Position numbers and translations under genes: made by a program | The notes under the pieces: generated by a model | The model's input: the letters and a program-made list of their open reading frames with translations, nothing else | Told to the model about the DNA's origin: nothing | Databases searched by the model: none | NCBI GenBank assembly: GCA_913056305.1 | Contig: CAJXMR010000002.1 | Coordinates: 1 to 64,000, forward strand | DNA length: 64,000 nucleotides | Source: an uncultured Ralstonia sp. | GTDB taxonomy: Bacteria; Pseudomonadota; Gammaproteobacteria; Burkholderiales; Burkholderiaceae | Direction of reading: 5' to 3' | Shown here: piece by piece, positions 1 to 9,199 of the stretch | Numbering within the stretch: the stretch's first letter is position 1 | Layout: each line of letters begins with the position of its first letter

Positions 1-772
1 AGATGCGCAGCGGATCGGTCTGCGCCAGCGTGAACAGCTCGCGGTTGGCGCCCGCGTTGCCGGCGTTGACCAGCGCACCCACGTCGACATTGCGCTTGGT
101 GACCACGCCCGCGAACGGCGCCACGATGCGGCGGAAGCCCTGCAGCTCCTGCAGGCGGCGCACGTTGGCCTCGGCGGCGGCCAGGTCGGCCTGCGACTGG
201 TTGGCGGCGCTGCTGCGCTCATCCAGCTCCTGCTGCGAGACGGCGTCTTTCTGGCGCAGGTTTTGCCAGCGCGTGAGCGAGGTCTGTGCGAGCGCGCGGC
301 GCGCGGCGGCCTGGTTGCGTGCGGCCTGCGCCTGGTTCAGCTCCTGGTCGACTTCCGGCGTGTCGAGCAGGGCCAGTACTTCGCCTTTCTCGACATGGGC
401 GCCGATGTCCTTGAACCAGCGCAGCACGTAGCCGTTGGTGCGCGCGTAGATGGGCGATTCGACAAAGCCCTGCAGCGTGCCCGGCAGCGTCAGCTCGCGG
501 CCACCGGCTGCTGGCTTGGGCACGATGGTGTTGACGTAGCGCGTCGATTGCGAGGCCACCTGCCGCTCCAGCGCATGCGCGTTGTAATAGCGGCTCACCA
601 GCGTGCGCACCGCACCCAGCGCCAGCAGCACGGCAACGACGACCAGCACCCAGCGCGCCCGGCGCATGGCGCGGCCGCGGTCGACCTGCTCGATCGGGTC
701 GACCGTGACGTGGTGGTGCGGCGGGCCTTCCGCCAGATGCCCGGAATGGGTGCCGGTGGTTTGCTCAGACAT
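1..772 (-). CDS. RND efflux membrane-fusion (periplasmic adaptor) protein, 3' end outside window
   Basis: Reads on the minus strand from an ATG at 770-772 and runs off the window start without a stop (about 257 codons visible). After a His-rich cytoplasmic N-terminus there is one membrane anchor (WVLVVVAVLLALGAV), then the HlyD/AcrA pattern: a first lipoyl half (GTLQGFVESPIYARTNGYV), a long Ala/Gln-rich helical hairpin, and a second lipoyl half (RRIVAPFAGVVTKRNVDVG). Such adaptors bridge an inner-membrane RND pump to an outer-membrane channel. Its start overlaps the end of the permease gene by 8 nt, so the two are translationally coupled; a channel gene probably follows outside the window. 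The substrate cannot be told from the sequence. Confidence 0.9.
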   Translation of the reverse strand, partial: MSEQTTGTHSGHLAEGPPHHHVTVDPIEQVDRGRAMRRARWVLVVVAVLLALGAVRTLVSRYYNAHALERQVASQSTRYVNTIVPKPAAGGRELTLPGTLQGFVESPIYARTNGYVLRWFKDIGAHVEKGEVLALLDTPEVDQELNQAQAARNQAAARRALAQTSLTRWQNLRQKDAVSQQELDERSSAANQSQADLAAAEANVRRLQELQGFRRIVAPFAGVVTKRNVDVGALVNAGNAGANRELFTLAQTDPLRI

Positions 773-3700
773 GTCCTTCGCTTCCCCGCAAATTGGTACG
801 TCCGGCGGCGCGCCGCTGCAATCTGTTGTGCACGCTGGCAAACACCACCGGAACAAAAAACAAGGTCGAAACCGTGGCGAACAGCAGCCCGCCGATCACC
901 GCGCGGCCCAGCGGCGCGTTCTGCTCGGCGCCTTCGCCCAGGCCCAGCGCCATCGGCACCATGCCGATGATCATCGCCAGGGCAGTCATCAGCACTGGGC
1001 GCAGGCGTGTGGAGCCTGCTTCCAGCGCTGCCTGCACCGGTGCGATGCCGTCATGCAAGCGCTCGCGCGCAAACGAGATCAGCAGGATCGAGTTGGCTGT
1101 GGCGACACCCATCGTCATGATCGCCCCTGTGAGCGACGGCACCGACAGCGTAGTCCCGGTCGTGAACAGCATCCATGCAATGCCCGCCAGCGCCGCCGGC
1201 AGCGCCGTCACGATGATCAGCGGGTCGATCCACGACTGGAAGTTCACCACGATCAGCAGGTAGACCAGCACGATCGCCATCACCAGCCCGACGCCCAGGC
1301 CGATGAAGGACGACTGCATCGTGCGCACCTGGCCACGCACCGTGATTTGCGCGCCGCGCGGCAGCTTGGGGCGGATCTCGTCGACGGCCTTCTGCACGTC
1401 CTTGGCGACCGCGCCCAGGTCGCGCCCCTGCACCGAGGCATAGACATCCACCACCGGCGTGATGTCGTAGTGCGACACCACCTGCGGCTGCACCCCCGGG
1501 CTCACCTGCACCAGGTTGCCGAGCAACTGCGGACCGCCCGGCTGCGCGGCGCCGCCGCCCGCGCCGGCCACCGGCGTGCGCAGCAGGGCGTCGAGCGAGT
1601 CGACCCGGTATTGTGGGCTCTGCACCGCCACCTGGTAGACCACGCCGTTGACGGGGTTCAGCCAGAAGGTGGGCGAGGTCTGGAAGCTGGAGCTGAGCGA
1701 CACCAGCAGGTTCTGCGCCACGTCGCGCCCCTGCAGACCGACCTGCTGGATGCGCGTGCGGTCCATGTTGACAGCAAGCGTGGGCTGGTCGAAGCGCTGG
1801 TGCACGTGGGTGTCCACCGCGCCGGGAATCTGCTTGATGCGGTTGACCAGCATGCCCGCCAATTGCTGGTTGGTCGCGACGTCCGCCCCCGAGAACTGCA
1901 CGTCGATGGCCGACGGCAGCCCGAAGTTCAGGATCTGGCTGACGATATCCGCTGGCTGGAAAGCGAACTCGACACCGGGGAAGCGCTTGGGCAGCTCTTC
2001 GCGCAGGCGGCGCACATACTCCGCGCTGGGTTTGCGCTCGCCCTCGTGCAAGGCGATCAGGATCTCGCCATCCAGCGTGCCGATGGTGCCGGCGTTGCTG
2101 TACGACAGGTTGATGCCCGAGTTGGGCACGCCCAGGTTGTCGAGCAGGGTGCCCAGCTCGTTCTTGGGGATGAGGGTGCGGATGGCGGCTTCCACCTCGT
2201 CGGCCAGACGCGCGGTCTCTTCGATGCGCAGGCCCGACGGCGCGCGCATGTGCAGGCGGATCTGGCCGGCGTCCACATCGGGGAAGAAGTCGCGGCCGAG
2301 CACCAGAACCAGCGCGCACGACGCCACGCAGAAGCCGAGGAACGATAGCGCGAACGTGCGACGGTGCTCCAGCAATACGCCCAGGATGGCGGCGTAGTTG
2401 CCGCGCATGTGCTCGAACTGCGTGTTGAAGGCCAGGTAGATGCGACGCATCACATTGGGCTTCTTGGCGTCTTCGGTATGGCCGGTCATCAGCATCATCA
2501 CCAGCGTCGGCACCAGCGTGCGCGAGAGCACGTACGACGCCAGCATGGCGAAGATCACCGCCTCGGCCATCGGCACGAACAGGTAGCGCGCCACGCCGGT
2601 CAGGAAGAACATCGGCACGAACACGATGCAGATGCAAATGGTCGACACGAAGGCCGGCACCGCAATCTCAGCTGCGCCGTCGAGGATGGCGGTGACTGGC
2701 GCCTTGCCCTCGTGCAGGTGGCGCTCGATGTTCTCGATGGTGACGGTGGCGTCGTCCACCAAGATGCCGACCGCCAGCGCCAGGCCGCCCAGCGTCATCA
2801 GGTTGATGGTCTCGCCCAGCAGGTGCAGGACGATGATCGACGACAGAATCGACAGCGGAATCGACACGGCGATGATCGCCGTGCTGCGCCAGTTGCCGAG
2901 GAACAGCAGGATCATGGCTGCTGTCAGGCACGCGGCGATGATCGCCTCGCGGATCACCCCCTCGATGGCCGCTTTGACGAACAGCGATTGGTCAAACAGC
3001 GGCGTGATCTTGATGTCCTGCGGCAGCACCGACGCGGCCACCGGCAGCAGCTTGTAGATGTTGCTGACGATATCGAGCGTGGAGGCGCCGCCGTTCTTCA
3101 GGATGGACAACAGCACGCCGCGCTGGCCGTCCTGGCGCACCACGTTGGTCTGTGGCGAGAAGCCGTCGCGCACGTTGGCCACGTCGCCCAGGAACAGCGT
3201 GGCGCCGTTGCTGGTCTTGACCGGCATGGCGTTGAGTTGGGCGATGGTGCCAGGCGTGCCGTTGAGCGACACGGCGTATTCGGAGGCGTCGATCTTCTGC
3301 GTGCCGGCGGGCAGGATCAGGTTCTGCGCGCTCACCGCGTTGACGATGTCGGTGGGCGTGAGGCCCTGCGCCAGCAGCTTCTGCGTATCCAGGTCGACCG
3401 TGATCTGGCGGCTCTTGCCGCCGTACGGGAACGGCACCGCGATGCCCGGCACCGTGATCAGGCGCGGGCGCAGGAAGTTCAGCGTCGCGTCATTGAGCTC
3501 CTGCTCCGACAACGTGTTGGACGACAGCCCCAACTGCAGGATCGGGATGCTGGAGGCGGAGTACTTGATCACCAGCGGCGGCGTGGTGCCCGGCGGCAGC
3601 TGCCGCACCTGCGCCTGCGAGATCGCCACGATCTGCGCCAGCGCGGTCTGGATATTGGCGGTCGGCTGGAAGAAGACCTTGATGATGGCGACGCCGCCCA

Positions 3701-3956
3701 GCGACTGCGACTCGATGTGCTCGATGTCGTTGACGGTGGTCGTCAGGCTGCGCTCGGTGACGGTGACGATGCGGTCGGCCATCTCCTTGGACGGCAGCCC
3801 GTTGTAGTTCCAGATGATGCTGCAGACCGGAATGTCGATTTCCGGAAAGATGTCCGTCGCCATGCGCATTAGCACGAACGGCGTGGCCAGCAGAATCAGC
3901 AGCGCCAGGACGATGAAGGTCAGCGGCCTTCGCAGCGCGAGTTGGACGATCCACAT
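765..3956 (-). CDS. RND multidrug efflux permease (HAE1/AcrB family)
   Basis: 1063 residues, the usual length of a hydrophobe/amphiphile RND pump. The N-terminus MWIVQLALRRPLTFIVLALL is typical of the first membrane helix, followed by the first periplasmic loop (DIFPEIDIPV). The paired aspartates of the proton relay lie near residue 400 in LAVGILVDDATVTIENIERH. A second half-repeat begins near residue 530, and the last helices carry GVATANSILLISFARE. It would export small hydrophobic compounds using the proton gradient, with the adaptor encoded directly downstream. The MarR gene upstream is on the same strand 182 bp away, so its repressor may also act here, but that is inference. Confidence 0.93.
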   Translation of the reverse strand: MWIVQLALRRPLTFIVLALLILLATPFVLMRMATDIFPEIDIPVCSIIWNYNGLPSKEMADRIVTVTERSLTTTVNDIEHIESQSLGGVAIIKVFFQPTANIQTALAQIVAISQAQVRQLPPGTTPPLVIKYSASSIPILQLGLSSNTLSEQELNDATLNFLRPRLITVPGIAVPFPYGGKSRQITVDLDTQKLLAQGLTPTDIVNAVSAQNLILPAGTQKIDASEYAVSLNGTPGTIAQLNAMPVKTSNGATLFLGDVANVRDGFSPQTNVVRQDGQRGVLLSILKNGGASTLDIVSNIYKLLPVAASVLPQDIKITPLFDQSLFVKAAIEGVIREAIIAACLTAAMILLFLGNWRSTAIIAVSIPLSILSSIIVLHLLGETINLMTLGGLALAVGILVDDATVTIENIERHLHEGKAPVTAILDGAAEIAVPAFVSTICICIVFVPMFFLTGVARYLFVPMAEAVIFAMLASYVLSRTLVPTLVMMLMTGHTEDAKKPNVMRRIYLAFNTQFEHMRGNYAAILGVLLEHRRTFALSFLGFCVASCALVLVLGRDFFPDVDAGQIRLHMRAPSGLRIEETARLADEVEAAIRTLIPKNELGTLLDNLGVPNSGINLSYSNAGTIGTLDGEILIALHEGERKPSAEYVRRLREELPKRFPGVEFAFQPADIVSQILNFGLPSAIDVQFSGADVATNQQLAGMLVNRIKQIPGAVDTHVHQRFDQPTLAVNMDRTRIQQVGLQGRDVAQNLLVSLSSSFQTSPTFWLNPVNGVVYQVAVQSPQYRVDSLDALLRTPVAGAGGGAAQPGGPQLLGNLVQVSPGVQPQVVSHYDITPVVDVYASVQGRDLGAVAKDVQKAVDEIRPKLPRGAQITVRGQVRTMQSSFIGLGVGLVMAIVLVYLLIVVNFQSWIDPLIIVTALPAALAGIAWMLFTTGTTLSVPSLTGAIMTMGVATANSILLISFARERLHDGIAPVQAALEAGSTRLRPVLMTALAMIIGMVPMALGLGEGAEQNAPLGRAVIGGLLFATVSTLFFVPVVFASVHNRLQRRAAGRTNLRGSEGHV

Positions 3957-4138
3957 GGTGGTGAGAGAGCTGCGGGCGGTGCGTCGATGGGGGCGTGGGC
4001 CGCTCTGACCGGCGGCGACTAATCATTCTAGCGCCGCGATGCCGCGATAAGAATGTTCCTATGATCAGACATTATTACAGTGCATAACGGCGCTTGCCGG
4101 GGCAGCTGAAGGCCCTGTCCCCCGCGCGGATGATGCCT

Positions 4139-4615
4139 TCAGCGCAGGTTGCGCGCGCACTGCAACAGCAGGTCGTGCAGCAGACCGGCGTGCTCGGCGT
4201 CGATCCCCTGCAGCATCTCCTGCTCCAGCTGGCGGACGGCTTCATCACAGAGCGCCAGCAGTGCAAGTGCTTCGTCGGTGAGGCCCAGCATGACGATGCG
4301 GCCGTGCGTCGGGTCCGGCGTGCGCGTGACCCAGCCGCGCGCTTCCATCGTCTTCACCACTTCGTTGGCCGATTGCGGCGACATGAACGAGCGCTCCGCC
4401 AGTTGCGCGTTCGACAGGCTGCCGCGCGCGTGCAACACCGACAGCGCGGTGAACTGCGGCACCGTCAGCCCGTGCGGTGCCAACGCCTCGCCCAGGCGGC
4501 GCTTGACGATGCGATCCGTACGGCCGATCAGGTAGGGCAGTCGGGCGGATGTTGCCGGAGCAGCATCCTGCGTGGGTTGCGGTGCGTTGGGGAGGATCTT
4601 CTTGGTGGCCGCCAT
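4139..4615 (-). CDS. MarR-family regulator, probable repressor of the ferulate genes
   Basis: 158 residues with the MarR winged-helix fold: dimerisation helix (YLIGRTDRIVKRRLGEAL), recognition region LSNAQLAERSFMSPQSANEVV, and wing with the family-typical ARGWVTRTPDPTHGR. It is transcribed divergently from the hydroxycinnamoyl-CoA hydratase/lyase gene, and a perfect 19-bp palindrome lies between them. MarR proteins of ferulate clusters (FerC in Sphingobium, FerR in Pseudomonas) are relieved by the CoA thioesters of hydroxycinnamates, so the same role is the best guess here. The neighbouring RND pump genes downstream on the same strand are an alternative target. Confidence 0.85.
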   Translation of the reverse strand: MAATKKILPNAPQPTQDAAPATSARLPYLIGRTDRIVKRRLGEALAPHGLTVPQFTALSVLHARGSLSNAQLAERSFMSPQSANEVVKTMEARGWVTRTPDPTHGRIVMLGLTDEALALLALCDEAVRQLEQEMLQGIDAEHAGLLHDLLLQCARNLR

Positions 4616-4700
4616 GGCGTGTGGGGTGCGTCGCAGCTTGCAGATGTGCGCATTCTGCTACGTGTCATCCAGATCAGGGTTTACGGCAATGATAATCTCC

Positions 4701-4729
4701 TTGTTATATCAGGCTACCTGATATTAAAT
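4701..4729 (+). promoter_or_regulatory. Probable MarR operator (perfect 19-bp palindrome) over a possible ech promoter
   Basis: ATATCAGG-CTA-CCTGATAT at 4706-4724 is a perfect 8-3-8 inverted repeat in an AT-rich stretch between marR and the hydratase/lyase gene. It lies between a plausible -35 (TTGTTA, 4701-4706) and -10 (TTAAAT, 4724-4729) with 17-bp spacing, so a bound dimer would block RNA polymerase moving towards the catabolic genes. The inverted repeat is seen directly; the promoter assignment and the identity of the bound protein are inferred from position. Confidence 0.75.
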
Positions 4730-4817
4730 GGCCACCAAGCCAGCACGCACCGCACGCATCGCGGTCCGTGCCGCAGGTTGAGTGAATTCAGCAAGCCGAC
4801 AGATCAAGGAGATGGAA

Positions 4818-5651
4818 ATGGCTGACTACCAAGGGCGCTGGCAGACCGTGGACGTGAAGGTGGACCAGGGCATCGCCTGGGTCACGTTCAACCGCCCCGA
4901 GAAGCGTAACGCGATGAGCCCAACGCTCAACGCCGAGATGATCCAGGTGCTCGAAGCGCTGGAACTCGACGTCGACGCCCGCGTGCTGGTGCTGACCGGC
5001 GCCGGCGATGCGTGGACTGCCGGCATGGACCTGAAGGAATACTTCCGCGAGGTCGACGCCGGCCCCGAGATCCTGCAAGAGAAGATCCGCCGCGATGCCT
5101 GCCAGTGGCAGTGGAAGCTGCTGCGCATGTACGCCAAGCCGACCATCGCGATGGTCAACGGCTGGTGCTTCGGCGGCGGGTTCTCGCCGCTGGTGGCGTG
5201 CGACCTCGCCATCGCCGCGGATGAAGCCGTGTTTGGCCTGTCGGAAATCAACTGGGGCATTCCGCCGGGCAACCTCGTCAGCAAGGCCATGGCCGATACC
5301 GTGGGCCACCGCCAGGCGCTGTACTACATCATGACCGGCGACACCTTCACCGGCCAGCAGGCCGCCGCCATGGGCCTTGTGAACGAGAGCGTGCCGCGCG
5401 TCCACCTGCGTGCCCGCACCGTGGCGGTGGCCGAGAAGCTGCTCGAAAAGAACCCCGTGGTGCTGCGCGCCGCCAAGCACGGCTTCAAGCGCAGCCGCGA
5501 GCTGACCTGGGAGCAGAACGAGGACTACCTGTACGCCAAGCTGGACCAGGCCACGCTGCGCGATCCCGAGCACGGCCGCGAGCAGGGCTTGAAGCAGTTC
5601 CTCGACGAGAAGTCGATCAAGCCGGGCCTGCAGGCGTACAAGCGCGCCTGA
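4818..5651 (+). CDS. ech: p-Hydroxycinnamoyl-CoA hydratase/lyase (feruloyl-CoA to vanillin)
   Basis: 277-residue crotonase-fold enzyme that hydrates feruloyl-, caffeoyl- or p-coumaroyl-CoA and then cleaves off acetyl-CoA, giving vanillin or the matching aldehyde. The start at 4818 has AAGGAG six bases upstream; the in-frame ATG at 4812 sits directly against that site. With this start, residues known to matter in Pseudomonas HCHL fall at the same numbers: Tyr75 (KEYF), Ser123, Glu143 (SEINWGIPPGN) and Tyr239. It heads a co-directional run with vanillin dehydrogenase and feruloyl-CoA synthase and follows the probable MarR operator. Confidence 0.96.
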   Translation: MADYQGRWQTVDVKVDQGIAWVTFNRPEKRNAMSPTLNAEMIQVLEALELDVDARVLVLTGAGDAWTAGMDLKEYFREVDAGPEILQEKIRRDACQWQWKLLRMYAKPTIAMVNGWCFGGGFSPLVACDLAIAADEAVFGLSEINWGIPPGNLVSKAMADTVGHRQALYYIMTGDTFTGQQAAAMGLVNESVPRVHLRARTVAVAEKLLEKNPVVLRAAKHGFKRSRELTWEQNEDYLYAKLDQATLRDPEHGREQGLKQFLDEKSIKPGLQAYKRA

Positions 5652-5734
5652 TCCGATCACCGATCACGTTCACCACGCCCCCAAATCCATCGCGCAGGCG
5701 CGCGAACACAGCGCGCCGCCCCGGAGACGATTCC

Positions 5735-7186
5735 ATGCATGACGTGCCCCTGCTGATCGGCGGACAAAGCCGGCCGGCTGCTAACGGCGCCACCTACGAG
5801 CGCCGCAACCCCGTGACTGATGCGCCGGTTTCGCGCGCGCCTGCTGCAACGCCGGACGACGCGGATGCCGCCGTGCAGGCCGCCGCCGAGGCCTTCCCCG
5901 CGTGGGCCGCGCTGCCGCCGGGCGAGCGCCGTAGGCGCTTGCTGAAGGCGGCTGACCTGATGGACCAGCACACCGATGCCTTCATCCGCATCGGCGTGGC
6001 CGAGACGGGCGCGATGCCCAACTGGATCGGCTTCAACGTCATGCTGGCCGCCAACATGCTGCGTGAGGCGGCCGCCATGACCACGCAGATCGACGGCAGC
6101 GTGATCCCGTCGGATGTGCCCGGCAACTTTGCCATGGCGGTGCGCCAGCCGTGCGGCGTGGTGCTCGGCATTGCGCCGTGGAATGCGCCGGTCATTCTCG
6201 GCACGCGCGCGCTTGCGATGCCGCTGGCATGCGGCAATACGGTGGTGCTCAAGGCCTCCGAGGCATGCCCCGGCGTGCATCGGCTGATCGGCACCGTGCT
6301 GCACGAGGCGGGGCTGGGCGATGGCGTGGTCAATGTCGTGACTAACGCGCCGGCGGATGCTGCGCAGGTGGTCGAGCGCCTGATCGCGCATCCGGCCGTG
6401 CGGCGCGTGAACTTCACCGGCTCCACGCACGTGGGGCGCATCATCGCGCAGCATGCTGCGCGGCACCTGAAGCCGGCGCTGCTGGAGCTGGGCGGCAAGG
6501 CGCCGGTGGTGGTGCTCGACGATGCCGACCTCGATGCAGTGGTCGATGCCGTGGCCTTTGGCGCGTTCTTCAACCAGGGGCAGATCTGCATGTCGACCGA
6601 GCGCGTGATTGCCGATCGCAAGATTGCCGATGCGCTGGTCGACAAGCTGGCCGCCAAGGCGCGCACGCTGCGTGCCGGTGACCCGACCGACCCGACATCC
6701 GTGCTAGGCGCGATGGTCAGCATAGATGCCGCCAAGCGCGTGCAGGCGCTCGTTGAAGACGCCCGCGCGCACGGCGCCGCGTTGCCGGTGGGCCTGCACG
6801 TGGACGGCGCCATCGTGCAGCCGGCGATCGTCGATGGCGTGACGCCGGCCATGCGGCTGTACCGCGAGGAATCGTTCGGCCCGGTGGTGACGGTGGCGTG
6901 TGTAGACGGCGATGAGGACGCGATCCGCCTGGCCAACGACAGCGAATACGGCTTGTCGGCCTCGGTGTTCAGCCGCGACGTCTCGCGCGCGATGCAGGTG
7001 GCGCAACGGATCGAATCCGGCATCTGCCACATCAACGGCCCGACCGTGCATGACGAGGCGCAGATGCCGTTCGGCGGCGTGAAGAGCAGCGGCTATGGCC
7101 GCTTCGGCGGCAAGGCATCGATCGCGGAGTTCACCGAGCTGCGTTGGGTGACGCTGCAGAACACGCCGCGCCACTACCCGATCTGA
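5735..7186 (+). CDS. vdh: Vanillin dehydrogenase (aldehyde dehydrogenase superfamily)
   Basis: 483 residues, standard ALDH length. Visible motifs: cofactor-binding GIAPWNAPVILGTRAL, the FTGSTHVGR turn, general base Glu251 in LELGGKAP, and nucleophile Cys285 in FNQGQICMSTERV. It oxidises vanillin (and probably 4-hydroxybenzaldehyde) to the acid using NAD(P). The specific assignment rests on position between the aldehyde-producing hydratase/lyase and feruloyl-CoA synthase, and on the short N-terminal arm shared with bacterial Vdh proteins. No vanillate demethylase (vanAB) is in this window, so the next step must be encoded elsewhere. Confidence 0.93.
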   Translation: MHDVPLLIGGQSRPAANGATYERRNPVTDAPVSRAPAATPDDADAAVQAAAEAFPAWAALPPGERRRRLLKAADLMDQHTDAFIRIGVAETGAMPNWIGFNVMLAANMLREAAAMTTQIDGSVIPSDVPGNFAMAVRQPCGVVLGIAPWNAPVILGTRALAMPLACGNTVVLKASEACPGVHRLIGTVLHEAGLGDGVVNVVTNAPADAAQVVERLIAHPAVRRVNFTGSTHVGRIIAQHAARHLKPALLELGGKAPVVVLDDADLDAVVDAVAFGAFFNQGQICMSTERVIADRKIADALVDKLAAKARTLRAGDPTDPTSVLGAMVSIDAAKRVQALVEDARAHGAALPVGLHVDGAIVQPAIVDGVTPAMRLYREESFGPVVTVACVDGDEDAIRLANDSEYGLSASVFSRDVSRAMQVAQRIESGICHINGPTVHDEAQMPFGGVKSSGYGRFGGKASIAEFTELRWVTLQNTPRHYPI

Positions 7187-7244
7187 AGTTCCGCAGCCGC
7201 CCATCCAACACCATAACCAGGGCGGCGCTTTCAGGAGACAAGAC

Positions 7245-9131
7245 GTGGATCACGTCGAGATGCAGGTCCAGACCGGGCATCACACGCCGCCCCCGGCCGG
7301 TGTGCCCTATCGCCCCGTTGCCGTGCACGACGCGCCGGTGCGCTGCGAGACCGACGGCGCCGTCTGGCACGTGCGCAATACCGAGCCGCTGGCCGACCAT
7401 CCGCAGCGCATGACCGATTGCCTCGTGGCGGGCGCCCAGCGTCACCCGGAGCGCGTGCTGGCTGCGCGGCGCGGGCCGGACGGCGTCTGGATCAAGCTGA
7501 CCTACCGCGAGATGCTGGAGCGCGCCCGTGCAATCGGCCAGGCGCTGTTGGACCGTGGCGTGTCTGCCGAGCGCCCGCTCGCGATCCTGTCCGGCAATGA
7601 CCTGGAGCATCTGCAGTTGGCGCTGGGCGCGATGTGGGCGGGCGTGCCCTACGCGCCGGTGTCGCCGCCATATGCGCTGGTGTCGACCGATTTCGGCAAG
7701 CTGCGGCACGTGTTCGACGTGCTCACGCCGGGGCTCGTGTATGCGGCGGATGGCGGCGCCTTCGACAAGGCCATCGACGCGGTGGTGCCGGAGGGCATCG
7801 AGGTCATCACGCGCGATGGTGTGCTGCCGGGCCGTACGGTCACCGCCTTCGATACGCTGCTGCAGACACCCGTGACCACGGCCGACGCCGCACAGGCCGA
7901 CGTCGGGCCCGACACGCTGGTGAAGATCCTCTTCACCTCGGGCTCCACGCGTAGCCCTAAGGCCGTGCCGACCACGCACCGCATGCTGTGCAGCAACCAG
8001 CAGATGCTGCGCCAGACCATTCCCGAATTTGCCAAGGAACCGCCGGTGCTGGTGGACTGGCTGCCCTGGAACCACACCTTCGGCGGCAGCCACAACGTCG
8101 GCATCGTGCTCTACAACGGCGGCACGCTGTTTATCGACGATGGCCGACCGGTGCCCGGCAAGTTCGACGAGACCCTGCGCAACCTGCACGAGATCGCGCC
8201 CACGGCGTACTTCAACGTGCCGAAGGGTTGGGAGGAGCTGGGGCTGGCGCTGGAGCGGGACGCCGCGCTGCGCGAGATGTTTTTCTCGCGCGTGAAGCTC
8301 TACTTCTTCGGCGGCGCGGGCCTGTCGCAGGAGGCGTGGGACCGGCTGGAGCGCGTGACCGGCGAGCACTGCGGCGAGCGCATCCGGATCATGGCCGGCC
8401 TGGGCATGACCGAGACCTCGCCGTGCTGCCTGTTCACCACCGGCCCGATCATGCGCGCGGGCTATGTCGGCACGCCGGCGCCGGGCTGCGAGTTGAAGCT
8501 CGTGCCGGTGGGCGGCAAGCTAGAAGCGCGCTTTCGCGGGCCGCACGTGATGCGCGGCTATTGGCGCCTGGGCGAAGAATCGGCCGCGCCCGTCTTCGAC
8601 GAAGAGGGCTACTACTGCAGCGGCGATGCATTGCGCTTCTTCGATCCGGCGCATCCCGAGAAGGGCTTGGTCTTCGACGGCCGCATCGCTGAAGACTTCA
8701 AGCTCAGCTCCGGCACCTTCGTGAGCGTCGGCCCGCTGCGTGCACGGGTGATCGCCAGCGGCGCACCGCATGTGCAGGATGTGGTGATCGCCGGCATGAA
8801 CCGTGACGACATCGGCTTGCTGGTGTTTCCGCAGATGGAGTCGTGCCGGTGCCTATCCGGCCTGCCGCCAACTGCGGGCGTGGCCGATGTGCTGGCCGCA
8901 CCGGCGGTGCGCGTCGCGTTTGCCGCGCTGCTGCGCACACTGAACGCCACGGCCACCGGCAGCGCGACGCGCGTGGCGCGGCTGCTGCTGCTCGACGCGC
9001 CGCCGTCGCTGGACCGTGGCGAGATCACCGACAAGGGCACGCTGAATCAGCGCGCCGTGCTGACCCACCGTGCAGACCGCGTCGACGCACTGTATCGCGA
9101 GGGCGATCCCGCCGTGATCCGCGCAGGCTGA
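7245..9131 (+). CDS. fcs: Feruloyl-CoA synthase (ANL superfamily)
   Basis: 628 residues from a GTG start that has AGGAGA six bases upstream. It activates ferulate and related hydroxycinnamates to CoA thioesters with ATP, supplying the substrate of the hydratase/lyase two genes upstream. ANL motifs are present: the phosphate loop FTSGSTRSPKAVP (from residue 230), GMTETSP (from residue 387), and the C-terminal lysine region GEITDKGTLNQRA with Lys597 as the likely adenylation lysine. The phosphate loop reads TRSPK rather than the more common TG-PK. Same strand and close spacing suggest one transcript with ech and vdh. Confidence 0.94.
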   Translation: MDHVEMQVQTGHHTPPPAGVPYRPVAVHDAPVRCETDGAVWHVRNTEPLADHPQRMTDCLVAGAQRHPERVLAARRGPDGVWIKLTYREMLERARAIGQALLDRGVSAERPLAILSGNDLEHLQLALGAMWAGVPYAPVSPPYALVSTDFGKLRHVFDVLTPGLVYAADGGAFDKAIDAVVPEGIEVITRDGVLPGRTVTAFDTLLQTPVTTADAAQADVGPDTLVKILFTSGSTRSPKAVPTTHRMLCSNQQMLRQTIPEFAKEPPVLVDWLPWNHTFGGSHNVGIVLYNGGTLFIDDGRPVPGKFDETLRNLHEIAPTAYFNVPKGWEELGLALERDAALREMFFSRVKLYFFGGAGLSQEAWDRLERVTGEHCGERIRIMAGLGMTETSPCCLFTTGPIMRAGYVGTPAPGCELKLVPVGGKLEARFRGPHVMRGYWRLGEESAAPVFDEEGYYCSGDALRFFDPAHPEKGLVFDGRIAEDFKLSSGTFVSVGPLRARVIASGAPHVQDVVIAGMNRDDIGLLVFPQMESCRCLSGLPPTAGVADVLAAPAVRVAFAALLRTLNATATGSATRVARLLLLDAPPSLDRGEITDKGTLNQRAVLTHRADRVDALYREGDPAVIRAG

Positions 9132-9199
9132 CTTAGCCGTACTCGCAACGCATCAGACCGAACCGGCACAGACCGGTTTATCCACCCAGGAGGAGACTC

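Noticed and set aside
603-2348. Long plus-strand open frames opposite the RND genes
   Set aside because: Low-complexity His/Arg/Gln-rich translations, no ribosome sites, and fully covered by convincing RND coding sequence on the minus strand.
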